From NCBI RefSeq assembly GCF_002201575.2, contig NC_058406.1:122318065-122382064 (forward strand): a stretch of DNA of 64,000 bases, read 5' to 3'. Below are positions 10,866 to 25,200 of the stretch, one piece after another. The translations under genes were made by a program, and so were the position numbers. The DNA comes from Neomonachus schauinslandi. Its lineage: Eukaryota; Chordata; Mammalia; Carnivora; Phocidae. Below the pieces are notes generated by a model. That model made no database searches. It was given only the letters and a program-made list of their open reading frames with translations, and was not told where the DNA came from. Positions within the stretch are counted from its first letter, which is position 1. Each line of letters opens with the position of its first letter.

Positions 10866-12184
10866 AGTGATAGGTTTTCAAATCCTACGTAAAACCATCC
10901 TTTTTTCCCCCGACTAGTTTTTTTGTCCATCATTTCCAGCTTTGACATTATTTTTGGACCTTTGCTATTTTTCTTCCCGTTAACTCTCAGAGTATACATT
11001 CTTACAAGCAATAATAGATGTTGGTAACACTATAGTATATCTGTCTGTCTCACCGAAGTTCTAGTCATGACCATTTCACAGTTATCAGTAAATTATATAT
11101 TCCTGCCAGTGCTTGGAATTGTACATACTTTGATCTGTCATTGGGACTTGGCTCTTTTCAGCTCATGTTTCACCCAGTGTCTGATGTATTTGTGGCACCC
11201 TTTATCTCCCCGTTCCCCAGTTGTACATGAAGTTCTTAAAGTGTAGACCATAGAGTGTTCCTGGTCCTTAATGGGATGAACTTGCATCAGAATGTGAATC
11301 AAATATATTACTAAGTATACTGTTTTTGTTTAGCAGTTTTGTTTGTTTTTAATCAAGACTGCCTTGATGAGGAAGCAGCACATTGGCAGTTTTGTTCAAA
11401 CTCCTTGTTTCATTGGAGACCAACACTTCCAGTAAACTGGGTTATGCTGTATGATGAGTTAATAGTTTAATTCTATCAGATGTGTAGTATGTTGGTGGGG
11501 AAGGACGTTAGAGGCAGGGGTTATAGTGCCAATACTGTGGAAGAACTTTTGTCTTTTTTGATCTTCTAGCTTCTAAATTGCTGTACCATATTTCTGGGAT
11601 TCCTTTATGATTTTTGGCAGGAGGCAGAATCTGCTTGTAACTATAGGCAGGTAGATTTGGCCAAGCAAATGCCACCAGTATGGACAGCAACTTAGGAGCC
11701 GGTGAGGCAGAGAAGTGGGAACTGGCAGACTCTTGGGTCAGGGGTGGCATAGCAGTTGCCGTGGTGTCTTCCCAGGACCAGTTCTGCCCCAGTCCTAAAT
11801 GTCTTTCCTTAGCCTATACATCAGGTTCTTTTAAGATTGTTACCTAGATATCTTTTCATAAAAACATTCTCTACTTAAATTAGCCACAGTGGGTTTTTAT
11901 TGCTTCCAACTAAAACCCTGGCTGGAAAAAAATAGTTAAAAAAATACTGTACTGTTAGTTTATTCAAAACTGATCACAGGCAAAATTGTTTTCTCTTAAG
12001 TACCCACAAAGTTTTAAAATGTTTTAGACTATGTGAGACATGTTGCAGACAGTAAAGATTCTAAATAACAATTATTTCATTTTAGTATTTGCATTTTAAA
12101 ATTCTAGTGTGCTTATTGGACCATGTGCTACTATGTATGCCTGAAGTACTTGAAATGCAAATTTGGAGACACTTTGCCATCTAA

Positions 12185-12250
12185 ATGCTTGGCTGGATTA
12201 AGCGCCTAATTAGGATGGTTTTTCAACAGGTTGGAGTAAGCATGCAATCG
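12185..12250 (+). CDS. MTFR1: MTFR1 coding exon 1 (residues 1-22)
   Basis: ATG at 12185; the exon ends at CAATCG followed by the donor gtgagt at 12251. It encodes the basic, hydrophobic N-terminus (K6, R7, R10 among W, I, L, M, V, F), which is compatible with mitochondrial targeting or membrane contact. The exon probably begins upstream as 5' UTR: possible acceptors are the AG at 12106-12107 (after tttaaaattct) and the AG near 12084-12085 (after atttcatttt), and sequence alone cannot choose between them. Exon phase at the 3' end is 0. Confidence 0.95.
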
Positions 12251-15200
12251 GTGAGTGCTCCAAATTAATTTTTTAAGTCCAGACATGTATGTTTTAAGAA
12301 TTTTTTCTGAGAAAGTGAAATGAATCTATACATGACCAACATTTTAAATTCAATATGTTTATTTAAGTCACAGAAGTGAATCTTTACCTAGCATCCTAAG
12401 TATGGGAGTAACATTTTGGGTTACATTGAAAATGTACCAGTATTCATGTGACTGTTAAAAGCAATGCATTTGTTAGTAGTGAGGAAAGAGAAATGTATAT
12501 AGAAATCATTGGATAAAATATGTTTGACTAACACTTGACAACTCTGAATGTTGTAGAACTTATTGAATGCTGTTATAACGTGGTTTATCACACAACTTTT
12601 TAAGGTAAAAGGTGAGTCATGTTTTCTGAAAATATAACAACTATGGATATAAAGAAAAAATTGGTATAATAGTCTATGCCAAAGATGTTCTGATCTTGCC
12701 ATTATTTGAAGTATTTTCTACTGATAACATAATTTTCTTAAAGATCCAGTGTAAAGTTATTAAGAGCAGTAGTTGTGCCAGGCATGTTTTGTGGAATATT
12801 TGTTTTTCATTTTCACATTCAATATTTTGCATTAGTAATGTGGAATTCAATTTTATTAAAGATACAGCAGGTTACATAATTTGAATATGGGTGTATATGT
12901 ATATATACATGTATTTTTTCTGAATATGGGTATACTTTTTAATGTACTATTTTACGCTTGTTTTTATTTTGTGTCTTTTCATGTCTTGTTAAGAGAAAGT
13001 CAAACTTTGAATCTCCCAACCCCCCAGAGTTACATCTATTTTCCTTGGAGATAAAAAGCAAAGAACCAAATAAAATTACCTTTTTTTAATAGCTGCATAA
13101 TTTTGAGATTATTAGCTTGAGGATAAGCAATAGGAAAATGGTTTCTGAAGTTAATAGTATTTTCATCTTTTTCAATTACATTTTCCTATGTTTTGAACTT
13201 CACTTAGTGCGTCTTATACCACCTTTCTCATTTGTTATTTACCATCATTTGGCTACAAAGAGTAGATTACCATTTTAGTGCTGACAGTAAAATAATTTCT
13301 GTTGCTTCCAGAAAAATGGGAAGCTTTTATTTATAATTCCCAAAATGTCAAGCTTTCCAATTTACGATTCTTACTTCTTTCCAATTTTAGTAAGAAATAT
13401 AGTTTAAGAAAGGGGTACCTGGCTGGCTCAGTCAGAAGAGCATGCAACTCTTGATCTCAGGGTCATGAGTTTGAGACCCAGGTTGGGCATAGAGATTACT
13501 TTAAAAAAACATCAAAATTGAAAAAGGGGCACATGGGTGGCTCAGTCGTTAAGCGTCTGCCTTCGGCTCAGGTCATGATCCCAGGGTCCTGGGATTGAGC
13601 CCGGCATCGGGCTCCCTGGGTGGGAAGCCTGTTTCTCCCTCTCCCACTCCCTCTGCTTGTGTTCCCTTACTGTCTCTCTCTCTGTCAAATAAATAAATAA
13701 AATCTTTAAAAAAAAAGTATAATTTATTGAAAAGATTGTAGATCCTGGATTCAAACAACTCTGGGTCTGAAATTGGTCTTTGCCAGTTACTTTCTTCATC
13801 CACAAATTATAGATAAGAAGAACTACTGCAGAGTTAGCCTGTGGATTAAATGGCTGTGAAACACCTAGTACAGTGGCTTGTATGTAGTATAGCTACATTC
13901 AATAATGGTTAATTTTCTATGGTTTTGCTCTGTCATTCCTACCCCATCCCCACCCCAAGTCAGGCGAATGTGACTAATACTGATTGAGACTGAAGTGCAG
14001 AAGTTTGTTTCAGGAACAGATAACACACTTTATTTAGCTTGTTCATTTAAGTAGGTTTGTTCATTTTGAGTGGTAAAATGCATGCCTTTTATCAAAAAAT
14101 GGACCAGGTAACGGAGCATTAACTTACTCCCTATATTGTAATCACAATTAAGGCCCTTCCTATTAGTAGCAACTGAAAAAGATTTTTTGTTTTTTTTTTT
14201 ATGTAACATAATTATCAACTTTTTTTTTTTTCCTTTTCAAAGATTTTATTTATTTGACAGCACAAGCAGGGGGAGAAGCAGGCAGAGGGAGAGGGAGAAG
14301 CAGGCTCCCCACTGAGCAGGGAGCCAGATGCAGGGCTCTATCCCATATCCCAAGACCCTGAGATCATGATCTGAGCCGAAGGCAGACACTTAACCCGCCT
14401 GAGTCACCCAGGCACCCTCATATAATCATCAACTTTAATCAGTTAACTGAAAATCTATATAGAAATAAATTTTCTTTTAACATAAAGCAATTTGATACTT
14501 TGGAATTATTTAGTTTCTAAGATCTCTTAGTGTGCTGCCTAAGTGTAAAAAGGTATAGTCTAGCAAGATTTTACTTTTTGGTCATCTGAAAATAAAACTT
14601 CTTCGCTCCCTTTCAGTAATAAATACATATTTTCCCATTTTTTGATAATGAACTTGATACTATGTTTGAAAGTATTCCAAGTAGAAACTGCCTTCATCCT
14701 TTGCATGTTTTATCTGCTTAAAAAGAAAAAGTGCAGCTTTAAGATTAGGGTTTTGTTTTTGCCATTAGAGCAACTATTGATGATTAGCTCTTTGTATTTT
14801 ACTGTACACATCAGCACCACTGTAATAGCTATCACTGATTGGTTTACTGTATCCAGTTCTTTTGCCTAAATTATGTATGTTCAGTAAAACAACACTTTGT
14901 TTTATGGGTAGAACCACGGTCAGAGTAAATATCTAATTTGTATTAGTAATGTATTTCCAGTAATACTTAAGAATTGTAACTTTGTTTTCCTTTTGTGCTT
15001 TGGAGGCTAAGAGTTTAGAGTAAGGAAGAAGAGAACTGAGGGAAGTGTTGTCTTTAATTGGGGATTTTGAAATTGTTACAGAGTTTCGTCTTCCTGTCTC
15101 TACCCTCTCTCCCCAACACACACTTTGAATTTTCCCCTGGTTCCCTTGGAGTTAAGGATTTGTATTTTGTTGTGTCTTAGACTCCTTGAAATTTTGATTA

Positions 15201-18200
15201 ATGGTATGGACTTCTAGAAAAATACGTATAAACACAGAATTTTGCATGTAATTTCAGGGATATGTGGACCCCAGAATGAAGACCCTTGCATTAGTATGAA
15301 ATAGCTTATCTTGAGAAAAATATATTTATTTAGAATTAAATTTGTACTTTTTCCTGCTACACTGTACCTCTGAAATAGTAATTTAGATTAAACTGGTCTA
15401 TAACAGATGAATTACCACATGAAACTTGAGTACAGTCATCATGATGAGACAGATGATAGCTTCAGATTCCAGGCTCACACTTCAACACTTCTACAATAGC
15501 ATTTCACAATGTTAAAAAAGAACAAATTGCTTTCTTGTTGTCATCCTCCTCCTTGCTGTCATCACTTTCAAACACTGTTTCTAAATGTTATGGACTGTCA
15601 TTACTAGACACAGACATGCAAACACACATGCACACATTCATTATTAGATTATTTGTCAGTAGTCATTATAAAGCAAAGCAGAGTTTTTGTTTAATAATAA
15701 TAGTTACTTAATTATTTTCTAGTGGAATTGAATTCTTATTAACGAAGTCCAGTTGTCTAGAAGTGAGTTTTCTCCCTTCCCTCTCTCTAACATCTGAAAA
15801 AATATTAATAACAGTTTATCTTTAGAGGAAGTCTTTCCTTCTCCTGTATACTGACAAGACAACAGTTCAGCCACCAGTTAGGGTAGGAGATACACTTGGG
15901 CCTTACCGTCTCCCAGTGCACAAATGGTGACTTTTCAGTGCCATCTGTTCATTATTTCTTCACAGCCATTTACAATTTCTCTCACTCCATGAGGGCTGAA
16001 TAGAAAAAATAAACTAGGACCTAGTTTTAGAGTTCCTGGAAGTTAGCTGCTCTTTACCTTCTCTTTTTCCTATAGTCAGGTAAAAGTTATGACGCTTTTA
16101 AATATTCCAGTCATTAGCTTACATAGACCTTTCCTCATATTTCTTGGTGCTAAGTGCTGTGCAATTCACAAGTAATAGAAAAACATTGTCAGTCTTCTGT
16201 GTATACTTGAAAAAAAAATCACATAAAGCAATCTGTTTTTACTTCCTTTAAAACTTTGTATAAGAAGCCTAAATAGTCTACTTAGTCCTTAAAAGTAAAA
16301 GCTGAATCTTTGGCCACCTTCTCTTGTAGAAGTCACCTGGTATTCTTTCCTTCTGATATTAAGCAGATGGGAAGATAATAGTTGAAACTTAGCCCTGAAG
16401 CATGCATAGCAAGGAATGCTAAAAGTTGGCAGAAACCTTAGTTCCTGACCTTGGCAAATCCTTTCCAAATTTTTCTTTGTGAATTTTTTATCCTCTTCAT
16501 CTCCACTTAAGATCTTTGCATGCTGGAGGGATGGGAGATTCACTTTAGATTCTGTAACTGTCACGTTGTGATGCATTGTGTTCCACTACACATACATCAT
16601 AGAGTTTTTTTTTTTTTAAATTTTTTTTTTTAAAGATTTTATTTATTTGCGAGAGAGAGAATGAGAGACAGAGAGCACATGAGAGGGGAGAGGGTCAGAG
16701 GGAGAAGCAGGCTCCTTGCTGAGCAGGGAGCCCGATGCGGGACTCGATCCAGGGACTCCAGGATCATGACCTGAGCCGAAGGCAGTTGCTTAACCAACTG
16801 AGCCACCCAGGTGCCCTACATCATAGAGTTTTGACTTGTGACTAAATATAAGATTCAAGAGGAGAAGGAATGGCATAGGTGCTATTGCCCTGTGGGTTTC
16901 TTTTTAAGAGGTTAAGACCTATGAACATGTATAAGGTAGAGTTTGCTTAAATACTGTGTTTTAGAATTACTTGCCCATATTCTTACTTTTTCTTGGCCTT
17001 TTATGTTGAATTTGTAAAACTGAGATGCTTCCCATTTTTGTCTAGTCAGATGTTTTTCTTCTCTTGGTCCTCATGTGTTATTAACATTAGTCGTGTGATA
17101 ATGTTGTGATCATTGGTGTGAATGATTTGCATTCCTGAATTACAGGTAATTCTCTTCTAAGCTTCACAGTAGCTTTGCCTCTTAATATTCTTTGTTTAAT
17201 ATTCATATTTCAAAATCGATGTCTTCTTATCTTTCTACTGACCTATTTTCCACTCTGTACCATCTTTTTAATTTATATTTCCAAAGCAAGAGTTACAGTT
17301 TTTATTGGTTACAGTAGCCAGTGTAGGTTATAGTACTTTCTGAACTCTCCTAGGTAATAGTCATTGAAACTTTGAACTTATTAATGGTGAATTATATAAA
17401 AGCTGAAGGCATATACCAGAAGTATTATATACATACTCCCCTGATCCTCACTTTGAGCCCAACTGTTACCTCTAATTGGATTGGGTTGCTAAAATCTAAG
17501 AAGTCAGATTACTCCTATGCTCATTTTACAACTTGTGCATGCTTTTAGAATGGTTTAAATGTCTAATTTGGGTTATGTGTTGGAGCCACTGCTGTTTACA
17601 ATAACATTTATCCCTTGTTCATACTGCATATGTTAGGGTAATTCCATTCTTTAAATTAGAATGGCCATGGAATGACTTTAAAAAGGGGTCAATGTCTGTT
17701 GGTCAGAATACATGCCAGCTGATTTGGTATTACTTATTTAGTTTTAGGATATAATTGAATATAAAATTTAATGTATTAAGTATAATGGTCATATCATTCT
17801 CATTCTTTTCTTTTTAAATTGCTTTTAATAGCATACCACCTCTCTGTCCAGGCTTTCAAGTGTAGCACTCAAAACAGATGGATAGTTTTTCTCTTTAAGG
17901 AAAAATCATATACTTGGGGAGAAGTTTCAAGGTACTTTATAATGATTTAACATTCTGCATGTGTGGTTTTTTTTTTTTGTTTGCTTTTTGCTTTGGGGGT
18001 TTGTTTTTGCGTAAAGCATAGCATAATGTCCTGTGTGTATTATGATTTCATCTGAGAAATTCTGCTCGTTAGGGTTACACAAGCCCATTCAGTACCTTTG
18101 TATAAATTAGGAAAAAGATACCTTTACCCTGGGACAAGGCCTTACAAGAAGATGCAGTGCAACTGGATTTTGGCCCCCACTTACCCTTAACCAGACATTC

Positions 18201-21200
18201 TTGTGTAGCAAACAAAGTGAAGCACCCTGAATGGTACAAATTCAGATTCTGAACTTTGTACTGATTTGGGTTTGTTTTGAAAAATGCATTATAACAAAAG
18301 TAGCTCAGAATTTTAAAAAAATTTGTGTGTATATAAAATTCTAAAACTAAAAATACAGCAGAGGAGGTAAAAATAGTGTTTCCTTTGCAGAATAGTATGA
18401 AAACCTAATGAAAAAGTGCTTTTTTACTCCAAGTGTATTATTTTATAATAATTCTTCTTCTGTGTTTTTTATATAATGCCTTATATTAAACTTTATTGTG
18501 TTATCATATTATGTATATCATAACCAGCTATACATATCCTTCAACTTCTAATTGAGAAATATTAGCTCATTTCCCATAACATGTAGAGCATTCTGATCCT
18601 GTAATTAATGTGTTAACATGTTGTGCAATTAATTGTCCAGTGCTTTGTAGTAACAAACTACAAACCTTTATAACTCCTGTAATTAAACTTTTGGTTTTTC
18701 CTACTTCCTCAGGTACTTTGGTCTGGGAAGCCATATGGTTCATCTCGAAGTATCGTAAGGAAAATTGGTACTAATTTATCTCTGATCCAGTGCCCAAGAG
18801 TTCAGTTTCAGGTACTGTATTTTATATATTTTGAAATTTTATATTAATATGTGCATTAGAAATACAAATAGGCAAGACAGCTTTAAAAGTATTTTTGAAC
18901 CTTTCCCTCTATTGATGCTACTGTCAGTAAAAGACAATAAAACCATAGTAAAGTCTTTTCTAATTTTACTTCCTCTGTGAAGTGATTATTCAAGCTTTTT
19001 AAAGCTCTTTAAGACACTTATCCTTCTTAAGAATACATAGAATACATCTTTGTAGAAGCATATAATAAGCCAAGCAGTTGTTAATTCCCAGGTGACCTTG
19101 AACATGGCCTTATGTTACTTTAAGAAGCTTCAGGTACCACCATTGTTTTCTTCATTATACCTTCTCCTTTGGACAGCCATTCTGTTCCCCTAGTTTATTT
19201 TTAGATATCTCTGTGGTTGCCTCATAAGTTGCTTTCTCCATCCTTGGTTTAAAGCTTAGCATTACTTGTAGGAACCATTGCCTTGGCAGCGACAGGCAAG
19301 TGTCAAGACAAAGAAGTAATTGTGGTTCTCTGAATGAGAGGATAGTGAAACCCTGACTTGGGAATACTTTTAAATGCACAGGTCTTAAGATTCTCTTATA
19401 GCACCAAATCAGGAGCAACTCTATTCTTTGCTTGGAGATAAATTGTTATTTTCTGGATTTGGGCTTGTTCCTTATTGTTGTAATAGTGTTAGACATGTTT
19501 TTGTTTTTCAGTAATTCTCTATAACAGTAATACTGCAGAATCTTTCAGTTCAACATTTAAGAATGTAAAGTTCAGATATCTGTACCAATTTTAAATAATA
19601 GATTAGCCTGTGAAATGTGGAAGATGTATTTAACTCATAATTCAAAAGCTCAGTAGGGTCCCTGCAAGCTTATTTGATAATTATGTTTTACTCATAAATC
19701 AGCACTCCTGGTAGATAGAGGTAAAAATCTGTTCCTAAGTGGTAGGTATTAGCATTTGTTCAGGTTGATTAACAAGGTTGTCGTTACTGTGCTCATAATC
19801 CTGCTTGCAAATTGACTGGCAAAACCTTTGTGCGTCAGTCTAGAAAGTGACAGATGGAACTTTCCAAGAAGTAATTTTTTATCAAACTATAGGCTTTAAA
19901 AAAATAATGAAAATAAAGAAATCTGTGGTGGTAACTCAAGCACAATTTCTGAGAATTCAGTTCAGTTAGATACAAATTGCTGATTGTTTCATTTGCCAGC
20001 TTCCTTCAAATAACTACTGTGTTAACTAGGGCTTTTTAACTTTTTTTCTGATTGCTCAGTTCGATTAAAATTTTCTTTTTGTCTATTTAGTATCCACTTA
20101 ACCTAGTTGTAGGAGATCTTGGCATAGTATTTGTGTTCATGTAGCTAGAGACCTAGAAGGACATGAAGATAATCGAGAATTTTTTAGTAACAACCCAAAT
20201 CTGCCTTGACAGTCATTGGGGAGATTCTCTTTCTCTGTGTTATCAGTCACTTAAAAAGGTATGAGCAGAATTAAGACTATTAGATTTAGTGTAGGAGCTG
20301 CTTTTGAATAAAGATGGATAAACATAGGAGAGAGGGGTAAGGTAAGAGAAAGATTGGTGACCTACTTGAGAATGTAATGGAAGATGGAAGACATTTGTTT
20401 ATGGTGAGATTTTTATTTCCAGATGATTTTACAGCATACTGGGTCTTTTCAAATTCAAGATCAGTATTTTTTTTAATATTTATTTATTTGCCAGAGAGAG
20501 AGAGAGCAGGTGCACAAGCAGTGGGAGCGGCAGGCAGAGGGAGAAGCAGGCTCCCCGCTGGGCAGGGAGCCCAATTTGGGACTTGATCCTAGCACTCTGG
20601 GATCATGACCTGAGCTGAAGGCAGATGCCCCACCCACTGAGCCACCCATGCATCCCCGAGATCAATATTAAAATGAATGTTTTATCTGCTAGGTAGATAT
20701 TTTAAATCTGCTGTATCTTCTATTATATTTTAACTACATCTATCAGTAAAGTAAGAAATGTGGAATTTTTAAAAACATGCAATTTAGAGTAATAAAGTTG
20801 AAAATGCGTTTTTACTATTTTTCTGGCTCATTTAGGGATTTGATTGATATGGAATGTATTTTGGACTATCTAGGAGTCCAGCATTAGTATATTGTATAGA
20901 AAGTCTGGAACTGGGGAACCACAGTTGGACCCAGGGAGAGTAGACACCATTATGGGGCCATATTCAGAAGACAAAAATAAAAATGGCTTAAACTTGCAAA
21001 TAGGACATTCGTGAGTCATTTCAGAAGCAGGAGTTAGGTAGTCAAAACCAGTCCCTCCAGTGTTCTGGGTAATATCAGTCTTATAGAGGATTTATCTGAA
21101 ACTTGGCATTTTATGTTCTTTACTTCCTGTATTCCTGTTGGCTTTAGCTTCCATTTCTTTTCTGCTGCCCATACTCATAGGCAACACCTCGACTCTGTCA

Positions 21201-22178
21201 CCCTCAGAACAGTTTTACCTCTGAAATCTGAAATCTTAAGCTTCAGTATGGTTCCTTCTAGATCACACCATCTTTTCATTGTCATCCGCTGATCCAGTAA
21301 TGATAGGCAAGATGGGCCCATTACTTACTGTTGTGAAGGTTAGACAAAATAATCCATGTAAAGCCCTGAGTATAATAACTGGTACATAATTAGTGTTTAA
21401 TAGAAGTGTGCTAGTGGTGGTGATTTTGTTGTTATTGCCACCTTACATTTGAATAGCAAATTAACTTAGTTGCTATTCAAGTAATTCAACTCCCTGATTT
21501 TACAAATTGGATTTATAGAATCAGAAACCAGAACACAGACCAAAACATTTATTTACACCTTCATCCAGTTAATGGACCCAATGAATATTGGGCTAGGAAT
21601 AAAATAAGGTAATAAGTGTAAAAAGCATGTAAAAGCACTCAGTGGTTCTTCGCTGTGTTATTTGAAAAACACTTGCCTATAACCCCATAGCTTGTTTCCA
21701 TACTTCATTTTGTGAGTGCTAGAAATGAGTTGGCTACTTTACACTTAAAATGGGATCTCTAGACCTTTCATATTTACTTTTTTTTAATTAAATTTTTTAT
21801 TTTAATTCCAGTATAGTTAACATACAGCGTTATATTAGTTTCAAGTATACAATATAGTGATGCAAAAATTCTATACAATACTCAGTGCTGCTCATCATGG
21901 TAAGTATAGTCTTTAATCCCCATCACCTACTTCACTCATGCCCCCCCCCCACCTCCTCTCTGGTACCCATCAGTTTGTTCTCTATAAAAAAGTCTCTTTC
22001 TTGGTTTGTCTCTTTTTTCCCCCCTTTGCTCATTTGTTTCCTAAATTCCACATGAGTGAGATCCTATAGTATTTGTCTTTCTCTGACTTATTTCACTTAG
22101 CATTGTACTTTCTAGCTCCGTCCATGTCTTAGCAAATGACAAGATTTCATTCTTTTTTTAATGGTTGAGTTATACTCC

Positions 22179-22213
<35 letters not shown>

Positions 22214-25200
22214 TCTTTTTTATCCATTCATCTGTTGATGGCCACTTGGGCTGCTTCCATAATTTGGCTATTGTAAATAATGCTGCTATAAACATTAGGG
22301 TGCATGTATGCTGTTGAATTAGTGATTTTGTATTTTGGGGGTAAGTACCTAGTAATGTGATTTCTGGATTGTAGGGTAGTTCTATTTTTTAACTTTTGAA
22401 GAACCTCCATACTGTTTTCCAGAGTGGCTGCACTAGTTTGCATTCTCACCAACAGTGCACGAGGGTTCCTTTTCTCCACATCCTTACTATCACTTGTTTC
22501 TTGTGTTTTGATTTTAGCTATTCTGACAGGTAAGAGGTGATATCTCATTATAGTTTTGATTTACATTTCCCTCATGATGAGTGTGTTGAACATCTTTGCA
22601 TGTGTCTGTTGGCTATTTGCATGTCTTCTTCGGAGAACTATCTGTCCATGTCTTCTGCCCATTTTTAACCAGATTATTTGTTTTTTGGATTTTGAGTTGT
22701 ATCAATTCTTTATATATTTTGGATACTAACCCTTTATTGAATATGTGATTTGCAAATATTTTCTCCCATTCAGTAGGTTGCCTTTTAGTTTTGTCTGTGT
22801 AGAATTTTATTTTGATGTAGAGTAGACCCTTCAGATTTACTTTAATTGAAGAAAAATAAACTTTCCTTGGCCCTTTTACACCTTTTAGATATATACATCT
22901 CAACCTTGAGTCACAATTACATACTTCTGGCCATAAGCATTTTTTGTATTTGAATATTATGGCCCCCTTGGAAGTAGGAACCCAGATTAAGACAAACTGA
23001 GGGAGTGGGTTCTTGTTTTTCTCCTAGTACTTATTCCAGTTTCATGGAACCAAAAGAAAATTCAGATCATGGAGGAACTTGCAAAAGCAGGGAGCTCTGG
23101 GAGATTGGGAGGAATGGGGTGCAGAGTTTTTAATTTGCTGTGGTTCTCAACACTGCATGCATATTTAAATCACCAGGAACTTTAAAAAAAAATATATACA
23201 TGCGCAGGCCCCATCTTGCCGGGTAGTTTTTATATGCCCACCCTCCTTGTGAAAACAGAGCTTTTAAAAAATACAGGTTCCGCTCATGGCTCACTAAATC
23301 TGAATTTCATACATTTGTTTTTTTACCTCTTGAGGAGCTTCTTATGCAGCTGAGGTTTAAGACTTCAGGCATAGATTGTATTTTAGTATTTTGCTGAAGT
23401 TTTCCTTAAGGCAGTAACATAATTATCCACTGACAGTTATAAAAGTAATCACAAAGCACTTTGGGGATGCATTTTTATAAATTTTAAATTGTATGAGTTA
23501 AAAAAAAAAATGGAACAGAAAGCAGCTTATTGGGGTGATACAGACTACACTTGAAAAACTTAAGGCAAAAAGAAAAAAAAAAAGGTGATCTTGAATATTA
23601 CCAGAAAAAGTGAGGTGGGCCACTTGGCAGTGGGGTATAAAAGTTTGACTTCCAGCTTTGTAACTGGCAGACCTTTGGGGAATTTAACCTGGGCTACCTT
23701 TTTTCCTTGTGGAAATCCTGCCCTGGCCTGTTTTCTTAGATTGCTAGGAGTTGTTGAAACTGGTGGTGGAGGGAATGTTCTGTAACCAAACAGGTAATGA
23801 ATGAAATTCTTACTGAAGTTCACATACCATGGTGAAATCTGGAAGTAAAATAGCTACTTGTCACAGCCCATTTTTATTTAGCAAATAAACTTGAAATCTG
23901 TATGTTGTTCTATGGGCTTTCGATTAGTGATGGACCAAAAAGATATGATCTCTACCCTTATTGGGATATGATTCAGTGGGAGAGATATTTAATAAGTAAA
24001 TATTCTAATAAGCATATAATTACAATTTGTACTCAATGCTATGAAGGAAAAAGTAGTATAGCATGGGGGAGGATAATAATGGTGGTCTGTCTGGGAAGGC
24101 CCATCCAGAGGAATGATATGTAAAGATTAGAAAGAGCCAGTCTGCTTAGTTGGGGAGAGGGATGGAGTTGGAGGAAGAGAGAATATGTGCAGAGCTTCTG
24201 AGGCAAGATAGAAGTTATTGTTTGAGGAACTAAGAGAAGGACCTGTCAGGAACTAGTGTGGTATAGTGGTCTTTGGTGTCTGAGGCATCTGAAGTTTAAG
24301 TACCTGGATTAATTCTAAAAATAACTGTTAAACTTAACAATTTTTTTCAGTTACTCTTTGATATTCTGGAATATGCTAGCATGTGATACCAAACTCTATG
24401 TGATGTTCATTTCTTGGTTATTTTTAGCTCTAAAATGGCTGTTAAGAATAATGAAATTCAGATACAGTGTTATGTATTATAAATTTGGTAGTGTGGCTTA
24501 GTGATTTGAAGCCTAACTCTGTACATAATAATGAATGTGATGTTTTATTCATTCTCAGTAATTGACGATTTCTTTTTCTTCTTTGAGAAAGAGAGAGAGA
24601 GAGCTCGCGCATGCACGTGAGGTGGGTAGCGAGGAGCAGAGGGGGAGAGAGAGAGAGAGAATCCCAAGCAGGCTCCATGCTCAGTGCAGAGCCCAAGAAG
24701 GGGCTTGATCTCATGACCCTGAGATCATGATTTGAGCAGAAATCAAGAGTCGGATGCTTAACCAAGTGAGTCATCCAGGGGTCCCGCAGTAATTGACTTC
24801 TTAAAGACTACTTTCTCCATGGGGATCCTGTTACTTACCTTCTTGGGTTATTTTGACAGACACATATCCTCCCTTTGTCTTTCTGGTCTCTCTTCTGTCC
24901 CTGTTCCCTCCTCACCTTCTCTTCCTACTCTCCCCCATTCTAAGCATCATGAATAGAAAGCTTTAATAAATGCTCGGTTTTTATTTTAGTTCATTTTTTG
25001 AGAAAGTGAGATAGCATGAACGGGGGTAGGGGGATTAGGGAGGGGCAGTGGTAGAGGGAGAGAGAAAATATTAAGCAGCCTCCACACTCAGCACAGAGCC
25101 CAGTGGAGGGCTTGATTTCACCACCCTGAGATCATGACCTGAGCCGAAATCAAGAGTCAGAGGCTTAACCAACTGAGCTACCCAGTTGCCCCTAAATGCT

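Larger units (their letters stand above)
1..12107 (+). other. MTFR1 5' intron (inferred) with interspersed repeats
   Basis: No coding exon recognised. The noncoding first exon and promoter of MTFR1 are expected further left. Repeats are listed separately. Stretches where I recognise nothing: 18-1016, 2098-2497, 2576-2704, 2946-3461, 3716-4074, 4740-5094, 6481-6721, 8898-9410, 10866-12107. The purine-rich stretch 5216-6480 resembles a diverged ancient mammalian repeat (lines such as 'ccagatcataaaggac' near 5475) but I cannot assign a family. Confidence 0.6.
12251..18712 (+). other. MTFR1: MTFR1 intron between coding exons 1 and 2
   Basis: 6.46 kb with GT-AG ends. It contains SINEs at 13412, 13526, 14221 and 16609 and a MIR at 13738. 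Nothing recognised at 12251-13411, 14436-16592 (AT-rich unique sequence) and 16833-18712. Confidence 0.8.

Noticed and set aside
16289..16576. 95-codon minus-strand frame in an MTFR1 intron
   Set aside because: No recognised domain, no intronless parent recognised, and unremarkable composition; a chance frame.
22228..22903. Two minus-strand frames of 106 and 96 codons
   Set aside because: Both are decayed L1 ORF2 C-terminal sequence of the copy at 21778-22825.
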